Below, piece after piece: positions 41,142 through 51,167 of a stretch of DNA of 64,000 nt. The position numbers and the translations under genes were made by a program. This stretch comes from Betaproteobacteria bacterium (GTDB lineage Bacteria > Pseudomonadota > Gammaproteobacteria > Burkholderiales > Casimicrobiaceae): contig JADIZG010000002.1 in assembly GCA_016704895.1 (NCBI GenBank), positions 1 through 64,000 of the forward strand. The letters are read 5' to 3'. The stretch's first letter is position 1; each line of letters starts with the position of its first letter. The notes under the pieces were generated by a model that searched no databases, had not been told where the DNA came from, and saw only the letters and a program-made list of their open reading frames with translations.

Positions 41142-42044
41142 TCAGGCGCGCGAGGGCGCCGGGTCGTCGGCGCGGATCATCGTGCCGACGCCCTCGTTGG
41201 TGAGCACCTCGAGCAGCAGCGCGTGCTCGACGCGGCCGTCGATGATGTGCGAGCTCTTGACGCCGTTCCTCACCGCGTCGAGCGCCGACCCGATCTTCGG
41301 CAGCATCCCGCCGTGGATCGTGCCGTCGGCGAAGAGCCGGTCGATCTCGCTCGCGGTGAGCCCGGTCAGCAGCGTGCCGTGCTTGTCGAGCACGCCGGTC
41401 GTGTTCGTCATCAGCACGAGCTTCTCGGCGCGGAGCGTCTCGGCGAGCTTGCCCGCGACCAGGTCGGCGTTGATGTTGTAGGCCTCGCCCGCGTCGCCGA
41501 CGCCGATCGGCGCGATCACCGGGATGAAGTCGCGCGAATCGAGCAGCTGGATCAGCTCGGGATCGATGCGCTCGATCTCGCCGACGTAGCCGATGTCGAC
41601 GTCCGCGCCGGACGCGCCGTCGCGCAGCATCATCTTGCGCGCCTGGATGAACGCGCCGTCCTGGCCGGTGAGCCCGACGGCCTTGCCCCCGTGCTGGTTG
41701 ATGAGGCCGACGATCTCCTGGTTGAGCTCGCCCAGCACCATCTCGACGACGTTCATCACGCGCTCGTCGGTGACGCGCATCCCCTGCCGGAACTCGCTCT
41801 CGATCCCCATCGTCTTCAGCAGGTCGCCGATCTGCGGGCCGCCGCCGTGGACGATCACCGGGTTCATCCCCACCAGCTTCAGCATGACGACGTCGCGAGC
41901 GAAGCCCGCCTTGAGCTTCGCCTCCGTCATGGCGTTGCCGCCGTACTTGACGACGATCGTTCGGTCGTGGAAGCGCCGGATGTAGGGCAGCGCCTCGGCG
42001 AGGATCTGCGCCTTCTGTGCGGCGGAAACGGCGTCGAGCGGCAT
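41142..42044 (-). CDS. argB: Acetylglutamate kinase
   Basis: 300 residues from ATG 42044. It has IVVKYGGNAMTEAKLKAGFA, VIVHGGGPQIGDLLK, the N-acetylglutamate site in INADLVAGKLAETLRAEKLVLMTNTTGVLDK and IHGGMLPKIGSALDAVRNGV. It phosphorylates N-acetylglutamate, the second and usually feedback-controlled step of arginine synthesis, in the cytoplasm. A TACAAT -10-like box on the minus strand stands at 42072-42077, 28 bp upstream. Confidence 0.97.
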   Translation of the reverse strand: MPLDAVSAAQKAQILAEALPYIRRFHDRTIVVKYGGNAMTEAKLKAGFARDVVMLKLVGMNPVIVHGGGPQIGDLLKTMGIESEFRQGMRVTDERVMNVVEMVLGELNQEIVGLINQHGGKAVGLTGQDGAFIQARKMMLRDGASGADVDIGYVGEIERIDPELIQLLDSRDFIPVIAPIGVGDAGEAYNINADLVAGKLAETLRAEKLVLMTNTTGVLDKHGTLLTGLTASEIDRLFADGTIHGGMLPKIGSALDAVRNGVKSSHIIDGRVEHALLLEVLTNEGVGTMIRADDPAPSRA

Positions 42045-42203
42045 GGGACGGGGCAAGCGGCGGGGACCGGCATTGTACCGTATCGTTCCCGCGGTCCCCG
42101 GGCCGCCTGTCCAGACGCGCCGCGTTCGCCCGCAACGCTTTCCCGGCGAGTGAGCGCTGACGGCGCAGGCGGGCCCGCGCGAATTTTGCTATCGTTCGCC
42201 TCC

Positions 42204-43350
42204 ATGTCGAGCCCGCTCCCGGACGCCGTCCCGCTGGCCGAACTCAAGCGCGTGCTCGTCACCAAGCTGCGTCACCACGGCGACGTGCTTCTCGCCTCGC
42301 CGGTGGTCTCCACGCTCAAGGCGGTGGCGCCGCACGCCGAGGTCGACGCGCTCGTCTACCGGGACACGGCGCCGATGCTCGAAGGCCACCCGGCCCTCGC
42401 GCGCCTCCACACGATCGACCGCGCCTGGAAGCGCGAGGGGCTCCTGCGGCAGCTCTCCGCCGAGCGCGCGCTCGCGCGCGACCTCGCCGCGCGCCGCTAC
42501 GACCTCCTCGTGCACCTGACCGAACATCCGCGAGGCATCGCGCTCGCACGGCGCCTGAAGCCGCGCTGGGCGGTGACGACCGCGCAGGTGACCGAGCGCG
42601 GGGCCGCCTGGCTGTGGAAGCGGCACTACACCCACTTCTACCGGCTGCCGCGCTCGACGGAGCGCCCGATGGTCGAGCAGAACCTGGATGCGCTTCGCCG
42701 GATCGGCATCGAGCCCCCCGAGGAGGCGCGCGGGCTCGTGATGGTGCCCGGCGCCCAGGCCGAGGCGAAGGTCCACGCGCTGCTCGCGAGCCGCGGGCTC
42801 GCGAGCGGCGCCTTCGTGCAGGCCCATCCGGGCTCACGCTGGTTCTTCAAGTGCTGGCCGGCGGATCGCGTCGCGGCGCTCGTCGAGCGGATCGTGGCCG
42901 ATGGCCTGCCGGTCGTGCTCACCGCGGCGCCGGACGGACGCGAGCGCGCCCTGCTCGACGCGATCCGGGCGCAGCTCTCGCCGGCGGCGGCCGAGCGCGT
43001 CGCCGACCTGGGCGGGATGCTCTCGCTGCGCGAGCTGGCCGCGCTGACCGCGCGGGCGCGCCTGTTCGTCGGCGTCGACTCGGCCCCGATGCACATCGCG
43101 TCGGCGGTCGGCACGCCCGTGGTCGCGCTCTTCGGCCCGTCTTCCGAGATCGCGTGGGGTCCGTGGCGCGTGCCGAGCCGCCTCGTGACCTCCGTGCACC
43201 CCTGTCGCCCCTGCGGACTGGACGGCTGCGGCGGTAGCAAGGTGTCCGAGTGCCTGACGACGCTGCCGGTCGAGCGCGTGCACGCAGCGGTCCGCGACCT
43301 CCTCGCGGACACGGTCGCGTGCCAAGCGCCGCACGGCCGTCCCTGCGCCC
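42204..43350 (+). CDS. LPS core heptosyltransferase (GT9), no stop at its 3' end
   Basis: It starts ATG 42204 and carries the GT9 features LKRVLVTKLRHHGDVLLASPVVSTLK, VHLTEHPRGIALARRL, HPGSRWFFKCWPADRVAALVE and the C-terminal sugar-nucleotide site FVGVDSAPMHIASAVGTPVVALFGPSSEIAWGPW, resembling WaaQ-type enzymes. It should add heptose to the inner LPS core at the cytoplasmic face. Homology ends at about 43340 (VERVHAAVRDLLADT). The frame then enters a palindromic repeat with no stop and stays open to 49823, so the end given is where homology stops. An in-frame natural stop was probably lost to an indel or to the repeat. Confidence 0.85.
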
Positions 43351-43485
43351 GACGGGCCGTCCCGAGGGCGCGCCCCCCTCCGGGGGGAGGGTCGCAGAGC
43401 GACCCTCGGGGGGAAGTCATGCCGGCGCTCGCCCCCTCCTTCAGGAGGGGGGGCGCGAAGCCGCGTCAGCGACAAGCCTGGGGGA
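43351..43485. repeat. Palindromic repeat cluster between the first GT9 and GT4 genes
   Basis: GACGGGCCGTCCCGAGG at 43351-43367 is repeated, inverted, at 39477-39493. It is followed by CCCCCCTCCGGGGGGAGG, a 9-bp hairpin GAGGGTCGC / GCGACCCTC at 43387-43407 and a second one, GCCCCCTCCT / AGGAGGGGG, at about 43430-43455. This is the best copy of the family seen also at 39446-39500 and, diverged, at 17070-17142. Confidence 0.8.
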
Positions 43486-43494
43486 GGATGCGCA

Positions 43495-44772
43495 ATGCGG
43501 CTCGCCGTGATCCGCCAGCGCTACACGCCGTACGGCGGCGCGGAGCGTTTCGTCGAGGGCGCCCTCGAGGCGCTGCTCGAGCGCGGCGTCGCGATCTCGC
43601 TCTACACGCGCGAATGGCCGGAGACGCGGCTGCAGCTGATCGAGCCGACGATCGTCGACCCGTTCCACGTCGGCCGGTTGTGGCGCGACATGAGCTTCGC
43701 CCGCGAAGTGTGTCGCGCGATCGGCAGCACGAAGGCCGACCTCGTGCAGTCGCACGAGCGCGTGACCTGCTGCGACGTGTTCCGCGCCGGCGACGGCGTG
43801 CACGCCGTCTACCTCGACGAGCGCCTCGCGGCGTCGGGGCCGCTCGAGCGGCTCGCGCTCCGCGCGAGCCCCTATCACCGCTACGTGATCGACGCCGAGC
43901 GGAAGCTGTTCGCGAGCCCGTGGCTCTCCGCCGTGATCTGCAACTCGGCGATGGTGCGCGACGAGATCCGCGAGCGCTACGGCTACCCGGCCGGGAAGCT
44001 GCACGTGATCCGCAACGCGGTCGATTGCGCGGCGTTCCATCCGGGGCTCCGCGCCGACCGCGAGCGCGCGCGCGCGGCGCTGCGGATTCCCGCGGGAGAC
44101 ACCGTGTTCCTCCTCGTCGGGTCCGGCTACGAGCGCAAGGGCGTTGCCGCGGCCATCCGGGCGCTGGCGATGCTGCCCGGGCCGACGCACCTCGTCGTCG
44201 TCGGGCGCGAGTCGCATCCGCAGCGTTACGCGCGGCTCGCGCGCTCGCTCGACCTCTCGGGCCGCGTGCACATCGCCGGACCGCAGACCGACCCGAAGCC
44301 GTACTTCGGCGCGGCCGACGCCTTCGTGCTGCCCACGGTCTACGACCCGTGCCCGAACGCGGCGCTCGAGGCCATGGCCTGCGGGCTGCCGGTGATCACC
44401 AGCACCAAGTCGGGCGTCGCCGAGCTCCTGACCGCGGGCGACGCCGGGCTCGTGTGCCCCTCGCGGGACGTGGAGGCGCTCGCTGCGCACATGCAGGCGC
44501 TGCTCGATCCCGCACTGCGCGAACGGATGGGCGCGAACGCCCGCACGGCGGTCGAGCCCCTGACGCCCGAGGCGATGACGCTCCAGCTGGTGCTCCTGTA
44601 CCGGGAGCTGCTCGCGGCGAGCGTCGCGCGACGGCGCGGGTCGAGCGTCCCGGTCGCCGCGCCGCAAACGGCCCCGACCTCCGCGGCCTCGACCTCGCCG
44701 AGCTCCGCGGCACCGGATTCGCGCCCCCCAGCGCCCAAGGGCGAGGCCGCGCCTCCGGACGCGGACGGCTGA
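43495..44772 (+). CDS. LPS-type glycosyltransferase, GT4 family (WaaG-like)
   Basis: 425 residues. It begins RLAVIRQRYTPYGGAERFVEGAL and has the Rossmann donor-binding half with FLLVGSGYERKGVAAAIRAL, VHIAGPQTDPKPYFGAADAFVLPTVYDPCPNAALEAMACGLPVITS, where the EX7E motif and the retaining mechanism of GT4 are recognisable. This resembles WaaG and related hexosyltransferases that extend the LPS core. The last ~55 residues are an Ala/Ser/Pro-rich tail of low complexity. It is followed, after a TATACT hexamer, by msbA. Confidence 0.9.
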   Translation: MRLAVIRQRYTPYGGAERFVEGALEALLERGVAISLYTREWPETRLQLIEPTIVDPFHVGRLWRDMSFAREVCRAIGSTKADLVQSHERVTCCDVFRAGDGVHAVYLDERLAASGPLERLALRASPYHRYVIDAERKLFASPWLSAVICNSAMVRDEIRERYGYPAGKLHVIRNAVDCAAFHPGLRADRERARAALRIPAGDTVFLLVGSGYERKGVAAAIRALAMLPGPTHLVVVGRESHPQRYARLARSLDLSGRVHIAGPQTDPKPYFGAADAFVLPTVYDPCPNAALEAMACGLPVITSTKSGVAELLTAGDAGLVCPSRDVEALAAHMQALLDPALRERMGANARTAVEPLTPEAMTLQLVLLYRELLAASVARRRGSSVPVAAPQTAPTSAASTSPSSAAPDSRPPAPKGEAAPPDADG

Positions 44773-44781
44773 GCCGGGCGC

Positions 44782-44787
44782 TATACT
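44782..44787 (+). promoter_or_regulatory. Candidate -10 box for msbA
   Basis: TATACT just after the GT4 stop, about 75 bp before the msbA start. No clear -35 box. It suggests that msbA and the following genes can be transcribed from their own promoter. Confidence 0.35.
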
Positions 44788-44861
44788 CCGCGTCCGCTTC
44801 CGCCTGCGCGCTCGCGCGGCATGCCGCCCCGCCAGTCAGCCTCCTGCCCATCGCCTTCCCG

Positions 44862-46599
<1,738 letters not shown>

Positions 46600-46610
46600 C
46601 CGCCCGCGCG

Positions 46611-47718
46611 ATGCCTGCGCTGTCGATCGCGCACACCGAGGCCTCGATGGGCTGGGGCGGACAGGAGATACGCATCCTCACCGAAGCGCGCGGCTTCCTC
46701 GATCGCGGGCACCGCGTCAGCCTTTATGCCGCGACCGGCTCCCGCATCGCCGACGAGGCCCCGGGCTACGGCGTGCCCTGCACGGCGCTGCCGATCGGAA
46801 GGAAGCGTCCCGCGGGCGTGCTCGCGCTCGCCCGGGCGTTCCGCGCGGCGCGCCACGACGTCGTCAACACGCACAGCTCGACCGACAGCTGGCTCGCAGC
46901 GCTCGCGTGCCGTATCGTGCGCGATCCGCCGGTGATCGTCCGCACGCGCCACGTCTCGGTGCCGGTCCCGAACGACCGGGCGACGCGCTGGCTCTACGGC
47001 AAGGCCACGTCGCGCGTCGTCACGACCGGCGAGGCGCTGCGCGACCGGCTCGTGCGCGACAACGGCCTCGACCCGGCCCGGGTCGATTCGATCCCGACCG
47101 GCATCGACGCCGCGCGCTTCGGAGCGATCGCGCGCGACGAGGCTCGACGCACGCTCGGGCTGCCGGCGGACGCGCGCATCGTCGGCATCGTCGCGACGCT
47201 GCGAAGCTGGAAGGGCCACCGCCACCTCGTCGATGCCTTCGCGCGCCTCGACGATCCGCGCGCGCTGCTCGTCATCGTCGGCGACGGGCCCCAGCGCGAG
47301 GCCCTCGACCGGCACGTCGCGGCGCTGGGCCTCGGGCCGCGCGTCCGCTTCGCCGGCCAGCAGCGCGACGTCGCGCCCTGGCTCGCCGCGCTCGACGTCT
47401 TCGCGCTGCCGTCGACGGCGAACGAGGGCGTGCCCCAGGCGCTCCTGCAGGCCATGTTCGCCGGCGTGCCCTGCGTGACGACGACCGTCGGCGCGATTCC
47501 CGAGATCGCGAGCGACGGCGACACCGCGCTCGTCGTCCCCGCGGGCGACGCGGCGGCGCTCGCGGACGCGATCGGCCGCCTGCTCGCGGACCCGTCGCTG
47601 GGGCGCGCGCCTCGCGACCGCGGCGCGCGCGTTCGTCCTGCCGCGCTTCGGCCTCGACACGATGCTCGACCGGATGGAGGCGGCGTTCCGCCGCGCCATC
47701 GAAGGACGGCGCCGGTGA
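46611..47718 (+). pseudogene. GT4-family glycosyltransferase with a C-terminal frameshift
   Basis: It starts ATG 46611 (LSIAHTEASMGWGGQEIRILTEA), with the GT-B fold: RGHRVSLYAATGS, DVVNTHSSTDSWLAAL, VRTRHVSVPVPND, the linker IPTGIDAARF, then GIVATLRSWKGHRHLVDAF, VGDGPQREALDRH and the donor site LPSTANEGVPQALLQAMFAGVPCVTTTVGAIPE. An extra G in a GGGG run at about 47603 shifts the last ~35 residues (ARLATAARAFVLPRFGLDTMLDRMEAAFRR) into another frame, ending at TGA 47718. Substrate unknown; it probably acts on LPS core or O-antigen. The stop overlaps the GTG of the next gene. Confidence 0.83.
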
Positions 47719-48842
47719 ACGCCCGACGCTCGCGCCTCGGCGGCCGGATCGAAGTGGCCGCGCGCGCGCTCGCCGACCGGGCCGCCCGGCGCGCGCCGCC
47801 CGCGGACCCGCGCCGCATCCTGATCGCGCACCACCTGCTGCTCGGCGACACGCTGATGGTCACCGCGCTCGTCGCGAAGCTCTCCGAGCGGCATCCTGCC
47901 GCCGACATCGCGATGACCGTGCCCCGGGCGTCGGCCGGGCTCTACGCGACGCGGCCCTACGGCGTGCGCGCGATCGCGTGGGACACCCGCGCCCCCCCGC
48001 GCGCCCTGTTCGGCGAAGCCCCGTTCGACCTCGCGTTCGTTCCGGGCGACAACCGCTACGCGTGGCATGCGGCCGCGATGCGCGCTCGCTGGATCGTCGC
48101 GTTCGCCGGCGACCGGCCCGCCAACAAGAACTGGCCGGTCGACCGGCTCGTTGCGTACCCGGACGAGCCCGCCGCGTGGGGCGACATGGTCGCGGCGCTC
48201 GACGAAGGTCCGGCACCCGCGCCGTACTCGCCGTCACGCTGGCCTGCAGGGCCTGCGGCGCCCTTCGAGCTGCCCTCCGGACGCTTCGCCGTGCTGCACG
48301 TCGGCGCGTCCACGCCGCTCAAGCACTGGGCGCCGGATCGCTGGCGCGCGATCGCGGAGCGGATCGCCGCGCGCGGGATCGAGCCCGTGTGGTCGGGCGG
48401 GCGAGGCGAGGACCCGCTCGTGCGCGCCTGCGATCCCGAGGGAAAGCGTCGCTCGTACGCGGGGACGCTCGACCTGCCGCAGATGCGCGCGCTGCTGGAC
48501 CGCGCGGCGCTGATGGTGTCGCCGGACACCGGCATCGCGCACCTCGCCCGCATCGCCGGCACGCCGTCCGTCACGCTCTACGGCCCCGGCTCCGCGACGA
48601 TCACGGGCGCGGGGCGCTTCTACGCCGCGATGCCGTGGCGCGCGGTGACGGTCGACCCGTTCCCCTGCCGCGACCAGTCCGTGCTGTTCCGGCGCGAGAT
48701 CGCGTGGGTGCGCCGCTGCGGGCGCTCGACCGCCGAGTGCCCGCACCCGCGCTGCATGGACGCGATCGGTGTCGACGCGGTCGCCGCCGCGATCGACGAC
48801 GTGCTCGCGCTTCCCGATCCCCCGCGTGGCCGGAGCGGGGCG
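47715..48842 (+). CDS. GT9-family (heptosyltransferase-like) protein, first of a fused pair
   Basis: It starts at GTG 47715, overlapping the previous stop. It has RRILIAHHLLLGDTLMVTALVAKL, FVPGDNRYAWHAAAMRARWIVAF, VLHVGASTPLKHWAPDRWRAIAERI and the GT9 donor site LMVSPDTGIAHLARIAGTPSVTLYGPGSATI. A cysteine-rich region near the end (CRDQ, RRCGR, CPHPRC) also occurs in related GT9 proteins. No stop is found: the frame continues directly into the next GT9 gene at ATG 48843. A natural ATGA overlap there was probably destroyed by a 1-nt indel; a true fusion cannot be excluded. Confidence 0.8.
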
Positions 48843-49823
48843 ATGAGCCGCTGGCGCCCTGTCGCGCCGGATTCCCCGGGGCGCCGTCCGGTGACCGCCT
48901 TCGCCGGCCGCCCCCTCGGCGACCGGCTCGCCAGGGGCCCGCAGCGGGGGAACGAGCGGCGCACGCGCATCGTGTTCTTCTGGAACCGCGGGCTCGGCGA
49001 CATCGCGCTGGGCCTCGTGCCGATGTTCGCGCGCGCCGCCGAGCGAATCCCGGGCGTGTCGATCGAGGTCGTGACGCGCGCCGACCTCGAGGAACCGTTC
49101 CGCCTCACCGCCGCGCGCGCCGTGCACGTCGTGCCGGGGCTCGCGCGCGGCGATCGCCTCGCCGCCGGCGACGCGTGCGCGCGCCTGCCCGCCGATCCGC
49201 GCGCGGGCGCGCTCGCGATCGACGCGCCCGACGCCACGCGCTGGCTCTCGGCCGCCCGCCGTCCCGCCCCGCCCCGGTTCCGCTGGGATCCCGCGTACGA
49301 CGCGCTTGCCGGGTCGTTCGTCGATCGCGGCGACAGCCGCCCGTGGATCGCCGTGCACGCGAGCACCGAGACGGCGCAGCACTACGACTACGTGAAGGAC
49401 TGGCCCGCCGACGCCTGGCGCACGCTGTTCCGGGAGACGGCACGCCGCCACGACGTCAGGTTCGTGCTGCTCGGACATGGCCGCGAGAGCGCCTTCGACG
49501 AACCGAACGTGGTCGACCTGCGCGGGCGCACGGGGTTTCTCGCCATGCTCGCCCTGGTGCGCACGCGCTGCACCGCGCTCGTGGCGCCCGACGGCGGCAT
49601 CCTGAACGCCGTGTATTTCCTCGACGCCGCGTTCCCGATCACGGTCGTGTCGCTCTGGTCCGATCCGCGCCAGGGATTGCTCAAGGCAGGCGCGCGCTCG
49701 CCCAACCCGGGGCTCGTGCACGTGCCGCTGGTCGGCGCCGGGCACGACGTCGGGAGCATCGCGCCGACGGACGTGCTGGCCGCGCTCGAGATCGCGATCG
49801 CGCCCCGCGAAGGCAGCGCATGA
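48843..49823 (+). CDS. GT9-family (heptosyltransferase-like) protein, second of the pair
   Basis: 326 residues from ATG 48843. After a low-complexity stretch of ~35 residues, the GT9 domain shows RRTRIVFFWNRGLGDIALGLVPMFA, HVVPGLARGDRLAAGDACARLP, PWIAVHASTETAQHYDYVKDWPADAWRTLF and TALVAPDGGILNAVYFLDAAFPITVVSLWS. The donor-site region is less canonical than in the other two GT9 proteins here (DGGILN instead of D(T/S)(G/A)xxH), so its sugar may differ. It is in frame with the preceding gene without a stop between, and its TGA overlaps the ATG of the ligase gene. Confidence 0.75.
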   Translation: MSRWRPVAPDSPGRRPVTAFAGRPLGDRLARGPQRGNERRTRIVFFWNRGLGDIALGLVPMFARAAERIPGVSIEVVTRADLEEPFRLTAARAVHVVPGLARGDRLAAGDACARLPADPRAGALAIDAPDATRWLSAARRPAPPRFRWDPAYDALAGSFVDRGDSRPWIAVHASTETAQHYDYVKDWPADAWRTLFRETARRHDVRFVLLGHGRESAFDEPNVVDLRGRTGFLAMLALVRTRCTALVAPDGGILNAVYFLDAAFPITVVSLWSDPRQGLLKAGARSPNPGLVHVPLVGAGHDVGSIAPTDVLAALEIAIAPREGSA

Positions 49824-51151
49824 CCCCACCCGCGTCCCCGGCGAGGAAGGGCCGCAGCGCAGCGACGCGGCCCGGGCGACGCGTCCACCCGGCGACTCCG
49901 CGACGCGCTGGCGGTCCTCTGCGCGATCTACCTGGTCCTGCTCCAGACCAACCTGGCGCTCGCGCTTCGCTCCACCGTGTTCGGGGCGATCGCGCTCGTC
50001 GCGCTCGTGCTCGTCTTCCGGTCGGAGGCGCGCGCCGACGCCGCGCTCTCGCGCCCGGCGCGCGCCGCCGTCGCCGCCTACCTCGCCTGGGCCGCGTGGT
50101 CCGCCGCGTCGGTCGGCTGGTCGGTCGCGCCGCGCTACTCGGCAGGGGAGCTGTGGACCGAGGTCCTCGCGCTGGGCATCGGCGCCGGGGCCATCCTGCT
50201 CTCGGTGCGCGAGACCGTCGTCTTCCGGCGCTACGTCGCCACGGTGCTCGCGGCATTCGGCGCGCTCGCGGCGGCGGCGATCGCCCTCCGGCTGACGGCC
50301 GCGTCCTGGAGCGAGCAGCTGATGCAGCTCGCGCACCACGGCGTGGGCACGTGGTCGACGCACGTCGTGATCGTCGCGCCGCTGATCCTGCTCGTCCGCG
50401 CCCCCGAGCGGGCCGGCTGGGGGACGGGGCGCCTGCCGACCGCCGCAGCGATCGCGCTGCTCGTCCTCGCGCTCGCGAGCGCGAGGGCCACCGAGAACCG
50501 GATGGTGTGGCCCGCGCTGCTCGCGTCGCTCGCCGTCGTCGGCGCGGCGAGCGCGCTGCGCTGGCCCGCGTCCGGCCGGGTGCCGATCGCGCGACGGGCG
50601 ATTCCCTACGTGCTCCTCGCGGCCCTGCTCGCGGGCACGCTGCTCGACGTCTCCTGGCGCAAGGCGGAGTCGACGCAGGCGCCGCCCCAGTCGATCGAGC
50701 GCTCCGTCGCCGAGGATCCGCGCCTCGCGATCTGGCCGATCGTGCGCGACAGGATCGCCGACCGGCCCTGGATCGGCTACGGCTACGGCAAGGGCATCCT
50801 CGGACCCGAGATCGCGCGCGAGATGGGCGACCCGACGCTCACGCACGCGCACAACGCGTTCGCGAGCGTCTGGCTCCAGACCGGCGCGATCGGCCTCGCG
50901 CTGTTCGTCGCGGCGCTCGCGGCGGTCGCGTGGCGCTTCGCGGGCTATGTGCGCGCGCGGGACGACACGCTCGCGCTCGTCGGCATCGCCGGGCTCGCGA
51001 TCCTCGCGGGCGTCCTCGTCAAGAACCTGACCGACGACTTCTTCTTCCGCACGAACGCGCGCTTCATGTGGACGACGCTCGCGCTGCTCGTCGCGTTCGG
51101 GGAGCGTCGGTTGCGTACGGGGCTCGGAAGACCGGGGTCAGACCCCGATGA
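49820..51151 (+). pseudogene. O-antigen ligase/polymerase-like membrane protein, frameshifted in the N-terminus
   Basis: The ATG at 49820 overlaps the previous stop, but the membrane protein is read in the next frame from about 49890 (RDALAVLCAIYLVLLQTNLALALR). About ten hydrophobic segments follow, for example VFGAIALVALVLVF and AVAAYLAWAAWSAASVGWSV. A large periplasmic loop between helices carries the Wzy_C-type stretch DPRLAIWPIVRDRIADRPWIGYGYGKGI and THAHNAFASVWLQTGAIGLALFVA, where THAHN...WLQTG is typical of WaaL/Wzy proteins. It would join O-antigen to lipid A-core or polymerise it. The 3' end runs into the repeat at 51133; the stop used is the first TGA there, in the frame of the ATG. 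Confidence 0.75.
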
Positions 51152-51167
51152 CCCCGGGGTCAGACCC
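51133..51167. repeat. GGGGTCAGACCCC palindrome pair between convergent genes
   Basis: GGGGTCAGACCCC occurs twice around a 14-bp palindrome TGACCCCGGGGTCA. The core GGGGTCAGA is shared with the 31-bp inverted repeat at 12213-12305. It is placed tail-to-tail between the O-antigen ligase-like gene (plus) and the CapD-like gene (minus) and overlaps both 3' ends. Confidence 0.75.

Noticed and set aside
43441..44667. 408-codon minus-strand frame opposite the GT4 gene
   Set aside because: The plus-strand frame has a full GT4 domain; the opposite frame has no motif.
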